A DNA stretch of 64,000 nt from contig JBITNC010000002.1 in NCBI GenBank assembly GCA_050084985.1, positions 2,480,001 to 2,544,000 on the forward strand, written 5' to 3'. The notes under the pieces were generated by a model, which saw only the letters and a program-made list of their open reading frames with translations, searched no databases and was not told the origin of the DNA. The DNA is from Nageia nagi (lineage: Eukaryota > Pinophyta). Positions 22,330-35,119 of the stretch are shown piece by piece. The position numbers were made by a program, and so were the translations under genes. Position 1 is the first letter of the stretch, and every line of letters starts with the position of its first letter.

Positions 22330-25300
22330 GTGCAGCACAAGCAAACAGAAATGAGATCAGGATCATCAGGGAATACAGCAAGGAAAATAACGGACTCCAT
22401 GGATTTATTGTGGGATACTGAAATTACAGCTCGAAATAAGAACCCCAAGGGCACAGCTGAAGGTAAGTGCCCAAACTTTAGTTTTAATCATATAGCACAT
22501 TCACCAATGGGGTCGGGTCTCATGTATTTTATTCCCCATAGATGCTTTCCTGCTCCTGAGTTGATAGAGTTTATAAAGGGGGCATTTGATCCTGCAACCA
22601 GGATAGTCAGAGACTTGCAAGGTAGAACTATCTTAAATTTGGATTCCATTTCAATAGCAAAGGCTTTTAATCCACCCTCCCCTATGCGTTCCCTTATGCA
22701 CATTGATTGGTATATGACCCCCAGTTCCAATCTGAGAGCAAATATCACGGCTTGGCTGAATAAAAATGCAGCTGGGACTGTAAAGTTTATGGAGTTCCCC
22801 AGTTCTGAGCTCCTGCTCTCCAATTTTTCTGCACATCTGCAATTATTATTATGCATGTTGGCCATAGCAGCAGGCGAAGAGACAGATAGGTATGTCTCCC
22901 CATCAAAATTAGCTATTGCATACCAGATTTCCCATCCAAACTCTCCCACAATGTATGACTGGGCCATTGCACTTTCGGATGGAATATCTGAGCAATTAGA
23001 AAAGATTAGTGAGGGATTTCATTTTTCGTATGTGTCACACATTATTTGGATGATGATTCATCAGAACGCTGATGTTTTCAAGAATTTAACCTTGGTTCAG
23101 ACTGATGAAAGAGGGTCTCAGAAGCCAGTGGACCAATGGACTAAGGAGGTGAGGTCTTCAGCAGATTACTACCTTTTTGTAGAAAGCTTTTTGGTTCCTG
23201 CAATGAAGTTATTTACCCCCGCAGTTCCAAGATTATCAACAGCTTCTAAGCTTTACCTCCAGATGCCACATGGAGAGACCAGGGACTGGTTCTTCACAGA
23301 GGAGGGGACTTTCATCAAGCTTTATGGGTTTTCTAGGGCTCCTTTCTTACTACCAGTCCATGTAACGGATTGAGTTTTCAGCATGGAATATGCTAGACAA
23401 ATGGATTATATAGATTCTAAATATGGAGCTGCAGCAAAGAAGAGGATAGTTTATGCCCTTCCTCATAAAGTGCACGACTTGGTGCTTCAAAGCAGGGGAG
23501 CAAATGAACAATTAAAAGGTAAATTATTGAATTTAAAATTGAAAGAACTTAGTCAGTATTTGCTATATGATCCGGAGGATATCTTTGGCAAGAGGTTGAG
23601 GGCCAGCCCAACCCCCCAAGTTTTAGAGCTGAATCTAGGCCAGAGCTGCTTAAATGGTGAAACCTGAAACATGAAGACAAGGTAATGCCACTATCTTGAT
23701 TACTAAAGATTTATTGCCACCGTGGTTGAGTTTTTATAGTAAAAAGACAAATTTTGACCCAAGAACAGACTCCATCTCCAAAAAGTCTTTGAAAACCTTA
23801 AGAGATCAGAGATGGAGTGAAGAAGAAATAGCCGCCTTCACTCAGTACTGGATTGAGTCCAGAAATCAGAATACCCCTCTAGATTCTGATTTAGATGAGA
23901 AATTTGAGGAGATGTGGAGGATGGAACATCCTACAGACATCCTTGCAAGCGAAGGTCCGGATGATAGTGATGAGGAGGGAGAGCAGGGACCTATAATGTC
24001 CCAAGCATCAGCTCAGGAGGAGCTACCTGAGGAATGAACCAGGGAGGTTTCCATGGAAATAGTAGCTAGGAGGCCCGGGAAGGTGTATACTGTTAAAAGG
24101 AAAGTCCAAAAGGAGATGGCACCGCTCCCACCACTGCCAAAGAGAAGAAGAAGGAGCCCTACTCCATCAGGTACGCTCTCTACTCTCTCTTCCCCTGTTT
24201 CTCTTACTCCTGCTCTATCTATTCCTACCACGTCCATTTCCATTCCAAGTTCACTTCCACAAATTCCAGTAGTCATTCCATCTTCACCCATCCAATCTCT
24301 CATAACACCCCACCACCGCCTATTCAATGGCAAAGCTCTCTTCCCCTCACATCCAGCTCACAAGTTCCCCCCATCACTAGCGTCACCATAATACCTTCAT
24401 CACCTTCGCCATCTCCGCCTCCATCATCCTCTCCTCCATCCATTCCAGTTCTTCCTGCTGTGGATCCATCCAATAGTAGTGTCCCCGGGCCTAGTCAAGC
24501 TAGCCCTGTGACACCAACACAGCAGATCGTGGCCTCCTCCTCTTAGGAGTTGAGCATCAGATCTCCATTCATCATGATATCCGAGAAACAAGTATCTGTG
24601 AACGACATCATGCAATAGTACCAACAGATGAAACAGGGACGAGATGCATGGATGTAGAAGCAGGTCAAGAAGCTCCCAATTCTGGATAATTTGGTAAGGC
24701 TCCAGACTTCAATGGATCTGAAGCATAAAGTGCTTGAAATGGCTATTGCCCAAGAACCCCAAGAAGGGCAAAGTGATCTCTCCTCCATGAACACTCGGGT
24801 AAAGATCGACAAACGAAGCATATCCCAGAGTGATAAAAATGAGCTCTTGCAAACTGCAGTAGACCTCAACATATCAGAGCTAACAAAATTGGAGGTCAAG
24901 TACAATAAGCTACAAAAGGCCCATGAAGCTATGAAGCAATAGTTAGACACTCAGAAATTAAAATTAAAAGCTGCTAAAAATAATATATCAATTTTGAAGG
25001 CTAGTTTAGCAGCGGCCCCTACAGCAGACACTTTGAGCCAGAAAGATGCCATCATATCTCAGAGAGATGCTGAGATAGCAGCCAGAGTAGCGGAGATTGG
25101 CAGTTTGAATGCCAACATAGTGCAACTCCAATCAAGTATGAATGTAAATAAGGTAGACAAATCCTTTTTGTTAAATATAAAGAAACGATTTTGGGAGCTG
25201 AGGGTGCAGGAAATCAAAGATTTGATTCATCTGAGAGACCATGTAGAATCATGTTTATCAGAGCTCAAAAGACTCGAGGTTGAGGTCACCAGATGCGAGA

Positions 25301-25809
25301 ATATTTTGAATCCCATCTCAGAACAGGCCAAGCAAGCAAATAAGATACTAAATAGCCTCTCAAATGAAAAGCTACAGGCTTATAATGTTGGTGATCGAGT
25401 GGAGCTCATGACAGCAATTGACTACCCAATGAGGGGGAAATGGGTGTGTTAGGAGATCAAGAGTAATATCCCGCACCGGACACAAGAAATGGAAAGCATG
25501 AAGTCAGAGATTCAGGGATTAAATGCATCTAGAGTCCCAAAGTTATGGAGAAGCGATGGCTCGCTTGTCCCTGAAGCTGAGTTTTTAAGTGGTCTACAGA
25601 GCAGGATTGAAAGCACTAATGACATTGATATGCTCCTGGTTTCATTCGATGAAACTAATTTGATAAGATTCTTTGATTCTTTGGTAGATGGCAGCTTTCG
25701 CATTCAGCAATTGTTGAGAAAATATGCTCATGTGTCTTATGAAATTTTGAACACTACAGCTTTAGACCATGCAAGGCTAAAGGATTTTTCCAGGATCCCC
25801 GCAGACTAG
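22330..25809 (+). pseudogene. Long accessory reading frame of the Tat-like element (about 1,160 codons)
   Basis: Co-directional pieces at 22330-23373, 23383-23667, 23696-24037, 24053-24391, 24691-24942, 24994-25452 and 25489-25809 join into one decayed frame with a few stops and two or three frame shifts. Layout: (a) an N-terminal globular region of about 440 residues, including 'DRYVSPSKLAIAYQISHPN' and 'SHIIWMMIHQNADVF'; (b) an acidic segment, 'EGPDDSDEEGEQ'; (c) a basic 'LPKRRRRSP' that could be a nuclear signal; (d) a Ser/Pro-rich linker; (e) a C-terminal coiled coil with repeated 'SQKDAIISQRDAEIAARVAE'-like heptads. No signal peptide or membrane segment suggests an envelope. It resembles the loosely defined 'putative plant transposon protein' or plant-mobile-domain type in style only. 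Function unknown. Confidence 0.7.
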
Positions 25810-25934
25810 AGTAAGGTTCAGCAACTCCTGAGTATGCAGAATTGAAGTCTGATTCTTTGATTCATTCAAATAAGATTCTGGGTTCTAAAATTTCTTGGTA
25901 AATTGGCAAAATTTTCTCACAGATGTCGCCAAAA

Positions 25935-27775
25935 TGTATATTAATACATAATCACTACTCCAAGGTTTTTTGAAAGTATGATCACTTCCGGAAGTGACTT
26001 AAGCTAAGCATAATCACAATGGGTTTAAGAACCGTTTCTAAAAATGATTACCATTATGAAAGAAGAAAAGCCTCTCAAAGTTAATGTTGAGTAACCCAGG
26101 TTCCGGAAGAGATGACATCAACAATTTCGGGCCTTAACCCAAAACTGGATCCCGAAAGTGATGAGGTCAGCGAGGAGTGATCAAATAGCTAGAGCCGGTG
26201 AGTAAAACATTCTGGAAGTATGAAGATGACGTCGCGGGGAGGACGATGTTCACAATTTTGAATGAAACCAGGTTTTGGAAGTGATGATGTCAGCAAGGGG
26301 AATTAATAAGCTGGAGTCAGTAAGTAAAGCATTCCAGAATGAAACGACGATGTCACAGAAGAAGGGCTAAAGCTTAGTTGTGAAAAAGCTCAGGTTTCGG
26401 AGAAAGTGAGTAAAACATTCCGGAAGTATGAAGATGATGTCATGGGGAGGATAATGTTCACATTTTTGAATGAAATCGGGTCCCGGAAGTGATGAGGTCA
26501 GCAAGAGATAATCGAAGAAGCTGGAGCCCAAAAATTAAACATTCTAGAAGTAAAGCATTCTGAAATAAGATGATGACATCACAGAGGATAAGATAGTCAC
26601 ATTTTGGTAAAGATCGGGTTCCGGAGATGATGAGATCAGTAAGGGGTGATTAAAAGGCCGGAGTCAGTAGATAAAGCATTTCGGAATGAAATGATAAAAG
26701 CTCATTTGTGGAAAAGCTCAAGTTCCGGAGAAAGTGAGTAAAACATTTTCGGAAGTATGAAGATGAAGTCACGGGGAGAATAATGTTCACATTTTTGAAT
26801 GAAACTGGGTCCCGAAAGTGATGAGGTCAGCAAGAAGTGATCGGATAGCCGGAGCCAATGAGTAAAATTTTCTAGAAGTATGAAGATGACATCATGGGGA
26901 GAATGATGTTCACGTTTTTGAATGAAACCGGGTCTCGAAAGTGATGAGGTCAGCAAAGAGAGATCAAATAGCCGGAGCCAGTAAATAGAATATCCCAGAA
27001 GAGATGAGGACAGCGAGAAGTCAGATCATAGTCATCAAGAAGCCATACCATCTGCAATCTGCCTAGTTTTGTAATATTCTGCCAAGTGGCATATGTAGGT
27101 AGTATCAGTTAAAAGAAGGCTAGAATCTTGAAGCTATTTTGTAAACGTTTCTGTTCTGCAATTCTTGTAACTATTGTTGCTTCAGTATAAGTATATGAAA
27201 ATAAAGTGAAAGAAGGGTCGGAAGCCCTAGTATTGCTCTTTACATTTGTTCTCAAAGACCTGTAGTTTTTATCAGTAATATGATACCATCTTGACCTTTC
27301 TTGTCTAGCATTTGTAATTGTCATTCTAATGGTAATCTGAGCTTGGCTTGTTTCCTGAATGGTAATCGTGAACTACTAGTATAACTATGTCTGCTACATG
27401 GTAGAGGAAAGCTGGGAAACTATTTGAGAGTGAGAGCTTGTACCATAGCTGCTACACTAGATTCAAACCAAGGTTTCACACACTGTGAAAGCCCGCGCTG
27501 AACTAGTGATCCACCTTTACTTTCTCTCTTGTTACCCTAAGCCTTTTTGCTTAAATTCCTTGCACTCTACTTTTTATTTTCTTTCCTGTCACCCTAAGCC
27601 TTTTGCTTAAATTCCTCACACTCTACTCTTTTTATTTTCTTTCCTGTTACTTCTCCTACACCCAATGTATAAGGAACCAACCTTCTCCAGAGATTAGACT
27701 GTCACTATAGTCTGTTCTTGATTTACTTTGGTTAAGATTGTTCGGGGCGCATATATTACACAATCCTAATCAACA
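25935..27775 (+). repeat. 3' LTR of the Tat-like element
   Basis: 1,841 bp, direct repeat of 14243-16093 with the same ends and subrepeats, followed by GTGTG. The sequence just upstream (near 25900-25934) is not a clear polypurine tract, which is unusual and may reflect decay. Confidence 0.93.
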
Positions 27776-27914
27776 GTGTGGTCAACAAAATTTATTGTCA
27801 TCAAGTGATTTATAATCATTAGAAGCTTATGGCTTGCTCAAATCCTTAAATATACATGTATAAAATATTATTGATTTAGTTTTCTCTATGTTCTTAATGA
27901 AGAAATTAACCCTT

Positions 27915-28324
27915 TCTGAATTAACTTCTAATCTCCCAAGATCTCAAGAAGGCACTTTCAACATCAATACAATAGCATAATAACTAAAGTCAATCACACA
28001 AATGACATAAGATATAAAGTGGTTCCTCCCTCCTTGGGAGTACATCCACTAACTAAGATCTTCTTATTCTCAAGGAACTCTCTTACAAAATCTCTTTTCT
28101 CTCTCACACTCTAAACCTATAGCAAAGCTTGCATTATAATTGTGTAACTAGAGAAGGGGAGGGTTCTTCTCTTTTTATAAGAAGAAACCCACTTTATAAT
28201 TAATCCCTTTTTTTTTTAATATTTTTTCTATTTTTATTCCTTAAATACTTTAAAGTGTCTAATGGTACTTTAAGTATTAAGTGAATTTACATTAAGAAAA
28301 AATATTACATTACAAATTCTAACA
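27915..28324 (-). repeat. 3' LTR of copia element 1
   Basis: On the - strand it begins TGTTAGAATTTGTAATG at 28324, directly after a purine-rich AAGGGGGG. The block 'agtggttcctccctcc...gggagtacatccac' near 28018-28055 recurs in the other copia LTRs of the window (32650, 40110 and 56090). The left edge is uncertain; 27781-27914 shows nothing recognisable. No matching 5' LTR was found for this copy. Confidence 0.6.
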
Positions 28325-28335
28325 CCCCCCCTTAA
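28325..28335 (-). other. Polypurine tract of copia element 1
   Basis: The - strand reads ATTAAGGGGGG immediately before the LTR start TGTTAGAA. This sets the - orientation and the right edge of the LTR. Confidence 0.7.
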
Positions 28336-29405
28336 TGTAATATTGGGATAGAGTGTAAAGAGAAGAAGAAATATAGAGTAAGAGAGATTTTTCCTCCAAA
28401 AAGATACAAGTGAAGATGAGAACTTTTACATCATTAAGAAATAATCAAAATCTTAGTTTGAGACTCATTACAATACCATTTAACAAAATGGTTTACAATA
28501 CAATCATTAACCACAACTGATTTCATTGTAAGCATAGTCGATCAACACTGAGTTAACATATGAGCCTTCATGAGTCTGCCTACATGAAGTAATTTGCATT
28601 CTCAAGATGAAAAATGCAAGCTACAAGCAACTCATAAACAAGATCGGTTAGATACATCATATAACATTTATATCAATTACAAGATAAATTAATTAAGTAA
28701 TGCCATCTATAAACTTATCAATGATGCACTATAAGTCATCACAAAGATGCCAAACTAATATTTATAATCATATGCTGTATATAGAAACATGTGTTGATCA
28801 ATAACAAAAAAATATATGTGCATATATAAGTTACTCACATATGGATAACCAAATAGTGCTAATAAACATATATTGATTCCTCTCATAGTGATAACAAAAT
28901 AAAATATAACATGAGTTCCTCACATAGAGTGAACTAACCATGAAGTTCAAGGTGTGCATTTAGATCAACACTATACAACAAAAAAGAGCCTCCTAAGGAT
29001 GAAATTGTCATTACAAACATGAATTCAACCTTCACTCTCCCTTGAGGACAACTTCACTATCATAAGAAATTTTCAAAGTGTGCACAACAAAGTTTCTAAG
29101 GTGGCTAGTGAATAAATTAGAAGAGACAAAGTTAGATGAATAGAATTGTAGTTGTTGCATCAAGAACTTTCTTTCTGATATAATGTGCTTGGATTTGAAG
29201 TACACTATAAGTCGTCACTAAGATGCCAAGCCCATATGTATAGTTATTGAACATAGAAATGTATAAATAAAGCATACAAATGAAATAAAAGTTCAACAAC
29301 TTTATTAAGAAGGAAGAAATTAAAATGGATTCAATAAGAATTCAATATTTACTCCCTTTTTGAGGGTAACTTAACTAACCTAATAAACTCTCTAAAATTA
29401 TATAA
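28336..29405 (-). other. 3' untranslated region of copia element 1
   Basis: Non-coding. It carries motifs shared with 34175-34740 and 56860-57060, such as 'actataagtcatcac', 'gatgccaa' and 'cacatatggataac'. It lies between the end of pol and the polypurine tract, and so belongs to the element. Confidence 0.6.
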
Positions 29406-32030
29406 CTAAGCTTGAGAAAGGGGTTTGATGAACAAATCAATAAATTTTAAGACTAATGGATAATTTTGCAAGTGTAGAAGACCATCTAAAACCTTCTCTC
29501 TGATGAAGTGGGCTTGGATTTTTACATGCTTTATTCTCTGATGGAAAACATGATTCTTTGCTAAAGAAATAATTGATTGATTATCTAAATAAATTTGAAA
29601 TGGATGAACTTGTTCATACCCTATTTCTTTTAGAAGATGTATCAACCAAATAGCTTCCTAAGCTACAACTGATATTACATGATATTCAACCTCAATGGTT
29701 GAGAGAGCGGTAGTAGGCTACTTCTTGAATGTCCAAAAGATAGCACCTAAACCAATGCTAAACACATAAGTAAACATTGATTTCAAGTCATCTCTATCTC
29801 CCCCATAGGTAAAATTTGAGAATCCTGAGAGAACAAATAAGAAAAACTTATCATATTTGAGAGTAAGATACTTAGTGCTCGCTACATACCTCAAAATTTA
29901 CTTAATATCATTGAAGTTCTCAACATATGGCTTTTGCATAAAGTGAGCCATCAAATTCATGGTAGCAGTAATATCTGGCCTAGAGATAGTCAATTAAAGA
30001 AGACTACCAATTAGTTGTTTATAAGTCATAACATCTACCATTAGAGAGTTGGAACTAAAAGATAAAATGATTCCAAGAGAGATTGGGATTGCAGCATGCT
30101 TGCATTCCTCCAATCCAAATATTTGCAAGATATCTATGATATACTTAGATTGATTAAGGTAAGTATAATCCTTCTATTGGAACACTTACATACCAAGGTA
30201 GCAGTGTAACATAACAAGATTAGTCATTTCAAAAGTTGCTTTAACTTTGAATATGTAATCTTGTATGAGGATAATATTATTCCCTATAATCAATAGATCA
30301 TCCACATAAAGAAGAATCAAGATCAAGTCTTGTCCTTGGTTGAGTACATAAATATCTAAATCAGAGAAGCATTTAGAAAATCTAATGTCCTCAAAGTATC
30401 TTGAAATCTTTTTGTACCAAGCCCTTGGTGCTTTCTTAAGTCCATACAAAGACTTCTTTAACTTGCATACAAAAGATTCTTTTCTTTTAGCAACAAACCC
30501 TTATGGTTGATTCATGTAGATTTTCACATCTAAGTTACCATTGAGAAAAGCACTTTTTATATTAAGTTGAAAAACTTTTCATCCTTAAACTACTAAAAAA
30601 ATAAGGATTACCTTGACAGTAAGCATCTTTTCCACTAGAGCAAAGGTTTCTCATAGTCAACTCCATATTTTTTAGCACAACCCTTAGCTACTAAACTTAC
30701 TTTGTATTTTTTAATCTCTACAATCGATTTATATTTGACCTTATAAATCCATTTATTTTTAATCACATTGCATTCATTGGGATAAGGAACTAAATCTCAA
30801 GTTTGATTCTTCATTAGAGCCTCATACTTCACATTCATTGCATTCATCTAGCACTCATGCTTTGAAGATTCTTTGTAGGATGAGGGCTCATTCTTACAAT
30901 CAATATAGAAAATAAAGATTTATTAATGGTCATACTCCTTGTTATCATTTATGTTGAAGAGTTTAGTTCTTTAGGTGATAAATCCACACTAACATCCAAC
31001 TAGTTAGGAGCAACTGAAGGATCATCACCCTCATCAAAGTTCTCATAAGATGCAAACTCTTCAGGTAGTTCATTAAACTTTATATCCATTGACACAAATA
31101 TTACATAGGAAGAAGGTTGATATAGCTTATAGCCTTTATGTTAATTTTCATAGTCCACAGAGATACACTTTTTAAAAATCTTATCAAGCTTCTTCCTTTT
31201 TTCAGAAATAACAAAGGCATAGGCATCACAACTAAAGACCTTAAAGTGAGAGATGTTAGGTTTCTTTCTTTTCTGTCTCATATAAAGTTTTATCTTCAAT
31301 TGCTTTTATAGGACACTTATTCAAGATGTAGATTCCAGTATTTATAGCTTCACCCCATAAAAGCTAGGAAGATCTCTGAACATAAATCTTACCATTTCGT
31401 GAATGGTTCTATTCTTCCTTTTAAAAACACCATTCTGCTAAAGAGTGTAAGGGATAATAAACTACCTTTTGATTCCATACTTGTTATAAAAAATTATTGA
31501 ATTCATTACTATTATACTCACCCCCATTATCAAATCTCAACATCTTGATTTTGAATCCAAACTAATTTTCTATTAAGACCTTGAAATATTGGAACCTATC
31601 AAAATTTTGATCCTTATGTTTTAGAATATAACCAAATATCATCCCACTAAATTCATTGATGAAATTCAAGACACAAGACACTCCTCTAAATGACTTAGTC
31701 AGAAATAGACCCATCAACTAAGAATTCACAAGATGAAAAGGTTTAGTTGCAGTTGTTACCTTATCTTTTTCAAATATATAGATTATCATAAGAAATTATT
31801 TATCTAAAATATGGTTAAGCATATTTTTAGAAAGGTCAAATGAATTACCTTTACCAACTTCCAAACTCATAATCATTACATTATTTCTAACAACTAATGC
31901 ACCATTCATGAGAGAAGTTTCTAATATATAAGTCAATCACTAAAGCATTTTGATCACTAGATTAGAAGCTATTCAAAAGCCTTCAAACAAATGCCTTATT
32001 TAATATGCCATAAGATAAGATTTACTTAAC
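29406..32030 (-). pseudogene. Ty1/copia pol remnant of copia element 1 (integrase, RT, RNase H)
   Basis: Read on the - strand from 32030 down. The integrase shows 'QNGVFKRKNRTIHEMVRF' near 31440-31385. The pattern is normally QNGVAERKNR, so the catalytic Glu reads Lys here. The RT piece 30449-30186 gives 'MYGLKKAPRAWYKKI' and an intact 'LLYVDDLLII'. The RNase H end 29645-29406 gives 'YLDNQSIISLAKNHVFHQR' and 'HFIREKV'. Many stops are present. Gag and protease are missing, because recognisable coding ends near 32030. The element is truncated on its 5' side. Confidence 0.85.
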
Positions 32031-32040
32031 CATAACATCT

Positions 32041-32532
32041 TAAGAGAGGTGGCATGTTAGGATCCCACATCTTAACATTTTAGTGTTAGTATTAGTATGT
32101 TATTAAATTATCGATTTATATTGTAAACTATAATATTGTGATTGTAAAGGTAGAGCTCGATTTTGTATTACTATTAGGGTTAAGGTTAGTTTAATATAAA
32201 TAGATGGAAGTGTATGGAGAAAGGCATTTGAACATTATTTTTTACCTTTAGAGTTGTAAGGAGGTAGCCCCCTCAAAGTAGCCTATGATTTTGTTACTAT
32301 TTAGTAAAATCCTATCCTTATTTGCTATTTGATGCTATTTCATATTCTATTTACTAATGCATGCTTTATTATTTTCAATAAATAGTTGTTATTTTTCTAT
32401 TTCAAATCAATATTCATTTTATTTCTACAATATTTCTCTTTTTTCATAATTGTAGCATTGTAACAAAGTTGTATCCACCTCTTGAGCATGCCTTACAATC
32501 CTTACAACCAACATGGTTCACTACCTTGATCA
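32041..32532. other. AT-rich block, possible solo LTR
   Basis: Begins near 32054 with TGTTAGGATCCCAC, contains a TATA-like 'taatataaatagatgg' near 32192 and a GC-rich 'ggaggtagccccctc', and is very T-rich afterwards. These resemble an LTR in + orientation, but no second copy or target duplication was found. Confidence 0.3.
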
Positions 32533-33115
32533 TGATAGAATTGAAAGATTCCATAACCCAGGAACACTTGTAAGACCTTTATCAAATATAAAAATCAATC
32601 ATTATAAACTAAGAACTCAAGAAGCATTCTCACATAGTAACACAAGATGTATAGTGGTTCCTCCATCACATGGAGTACTCCACTTTTAGGTCTCCTTTTC
32701 ACTATACTTTCAAACAATGTACACTCATATGGATCTCAACCATGACTCTCCTTAGCATGAAGCATAGTTTGCATGCTTAAAAATTTACTAAGATCTATAC
32801 TAACAACTTTTGATCTTCATCTTCTTACTAATCTGCACAAAATGAGCTCTTTTTATAAGACTCAAAACTAACTTTAGGTAGTTAACTAACCTAACCACAA
32901 TAAGTTAGTTAACCTTAAGTTACAATATAGAATTACATTTAATTGTTAGTGGAGACACTATTCCACCTAACAATATTATTTTAAGTTGGGTGGAGAATAC
33001 TATTCCACCTACCATACATGAACCTCATTATCATCTAATAACCAAATTTAGGTGATTATTAATATGCTAAGGATATTAATTATACAATGCATTAAATAAA
33101 ATTATAATTCTATCA
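32533..33115 (-). repeat. 3' LTR of copia element 2
   Basis: Nearly identical along its length to 39996-40582. Both copies contain 'agtggttcctccatcacatg' and 'gattattaatatgctaa'. On the - strand it begins TGATAGAATTATAAT, where the partner has TGTTAGAATTATAAT. Confidence 0.93.
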
Positions 33116-33127
33116 CTCTCCTTTAAT
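33116..33127 (-). other. Polypurine tract of copia element 2
   Basis: The - strand ATTAAAGGAGAG abuts the LTR start. Confidence 0.75.
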
Positions 33128-33810
33128 GTTATTTTGAAAATTATTAAAGGAGACCTTTTGAGACTTTATATAAAGGAGAGAAGGTTGAAGATCTAAATGC
33201 TAAAAGCTAAGAAGTTTCATAGCTATTATCATAAGTAACTTACAATCTCTTAGATGAAACCTGCAAACTATAATCATCTTATAACAAGATCAGTTAAAAG
33301 CATTATACATTCATATCAACATGAATTGAATCATACTATCCATACACTGATCATAATAAAGTATATAAAGATGTTAAGAAATCATAAATACATAACAACA
33401 AGGATGACATAAATCATTAATTATGATATCTAAGAATATCACATGTGCAATATCAAGACATGTGTAGTATCAACCAATTGATATGCATCAAAAATTAAAA
33501 AGTGATACTTTCATTTGTCTTTGCTATTTATAATTGTTTCTTTTGTATTTGTTTCTTGCTGTTGTATTTGTTTTATATGAGGGGTGTTATCACAACAATA
33601 CAACCAACCAGATATTTTCTCCTCCTTGATGATAACTTCATCAAACAAATACATGTGTGATAATGTGATATAAATCATGCCAAGAAGAAATGCCAACTTG
33701 ACCAATATGAACAATAAGATTGAAAGGAAAAACAAATATCATAAGGCACAAAATGCTATCTTAAGTACCACATTAAGAGGTATAAAGCCATAAGGTGCCA
33801 TACATAAATG

Positions 33811-34010
33811 TGACTATACCAAGAGTAACCAAGATGTCACATAAAATATACTTGACTTTACCAAGAGTGAGTCAAGAAGGCATAATAAATAAGCTTGACT
33901 TTACCAAGAGTGAGTTAATATGGCACAACAAGTAGATTTGACTTTACCAAGAGTGAGTCAAGATAGCACAACAAATAAATTTGACTTTACCAACAGTGAG
34001 TTAAGATTTT
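33811..34010 (-). repeat. 43-bp tandem repeat in copia element 2
   Basis: About 4.7 copies of a unit beginning 'tgactttaccaagagtgagt', starting at 33811, 33853, 33896, 33939 and 33982. It lies in the element's 3' untranslated region. Confidence 0.9.
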
Positions 34011-34174
34011 ATAATTAGAATTCCATCTTAACCATGCTACTAGTTAAGAGGAAATGATGAAATTGGTAGCATGAATCAATCAAAATGATTAAAATTTTAT
34101 CAATAATATGTAAATAATCCATCATCATGGATCTATATTCCATTTCATGGAATTAGAAAAGTGTGACTACTAGT

Positions 34175-34370
34175 GCACTATAAGTCATCACGAAGATGCC
34201 AAGTCAATACTTATAATCATCAAAAGATACTTAAATTTATGTTGCACCATAAGTTATCATGGAGGATGCCAAGCCAATACTTATAGTTAATGAAAGATAT
34301 TGGGATTTTATGTTGCACTATAAGTCATCACGGAGGATGCCAAGCCAATACTTATAGTCACTTGTTGTAT
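34175..34370 (-). repeat. 70-bp tandem repeat in copia element 2
   Basis: Three copies start at 34175, 34244 and 34315 with 'gcactataagtcatcac' followed by 'gatgccaagccaatactta'. A single copy of the same motif is in copia 1 (near 28728 and 29205) and copia 3 (near 56867). Confidence 0.88.
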
Positions 34371-34399
34371 ATAAAATATTTGTTGATTATTATTACAAA

Positions 34400-34720
34400 A
34401 GAGAGCATGCACATACGAGTTCCTCACATATGGATAACTAAACAGTGCTAAAGGACACATAAGAGTTTCTCACATATGGATAACTGAATAGTGCTAAATT
34501 GACCAAAAAAATAGAGTATGCACATATGAGTTCCTCACATATGGATAACTGAATAGTGCCAAAAGACACATAAGAGTTCTTCACACATGGATAACTAAAC
34601 AATGCTAGAGAAAAATAAAGCATGCACATACGAGTTCCTTGCATATGGATAACTAAACAATGCTAAATGACACATAAGAGTTTCTCACATATGGATAACT
34701 AAATAGTGCAAGATTGGTTA
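34400..34720 (-). repeat. 'cacatatggataac' repeat array in copia element 2
   Basis: Six copies of 'gttcctcacatatggataac' near 34420, 34466, 34529, 34575, 34631 and 34679, with spacings of about 46 or 60 bp. Two to three copies occur in copia 3 (56970-57035) and one in copia 1 (near 28835). Confidence 0.88.
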
Positions 34721-35119
34721 AGTTGTACAATAAGTTCCTCATGTAGAGTGAACTTACCACAAAGGTTTACAACAAAATCAACACTATATGGCATAAAGTT
34801 AATGAAAAATGCATGTAACAAAAGCCATCAATGAAAGATGCTTGGATTTAGTAATGTAACATAATCCATCAAAATAGATACACCTTCCCAACATGGAAGT
34901 AAAAAAATAGATGAACAGAGCTACAATTATTTCATCAAGAACTTGCTTTTGGAAATAAGGGGCTTAGATTTGAAAAATTTTGCATCCATATTACAATAGC
35001 GAATAAAGAATTCAATAAGAATTCAACCAATACTCCCCATGGAGGGATATTTCACCAACCCTACTTCAAAAAGGGGCTTGGTGAATAAAAGATGCATGGG
35101 TTTTATGTAGGAAAGTCCA

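Larger units (their letters stand above)
14243..27775 (+). mobile_element. Tat-like Ty3/gypsy LTR retrotransposon, 13.5 kb
   Basis: Bounded by LTRs that start TGTATATTAATAC and end CTAATCAACA. It is flanked by a perfect 5-bp target duplication GTGTG at 14238-14242 and 27776-27780. The internal order is gag, protease, archaeal-type RNase H, RT, RNase H, integrase, then a long extra reading frame. Size, a second RNase H and an additional gene are known features of the Tat group (Ogre, Retand and gymnosperm relatives). Over about 176 bp near the LTR ends (15460-15635 against its partner) I count about seven differences, mostly transitions. The copy is therefore old but well preserved. Every gene holds stops. 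Confidence 0.93.

Noticed and set aside
22488-22967. 159-codon - strand open frame
   Set aside because: Shadow of the accessory frame of the Tat-like element, whose + strand reading is longer and continues downstream.
24543-24950. 135-codon - strand open frame
   Set aside because: Antisense of the coiled-coil part of the accessory frame; no protein pattern.
22330-25809. Accessory frame considered as an envelope-like gene
   Set aside because: No signal peptide, transmembrane segment or glycoprotein-like cysteine pattern is visible.
33811-34720. Regular repeats considered as a CRISPR-like array
   Set aside because: Units are tandem minisatellites without unique spacers, and the sequence is a plant nuclear transposon.
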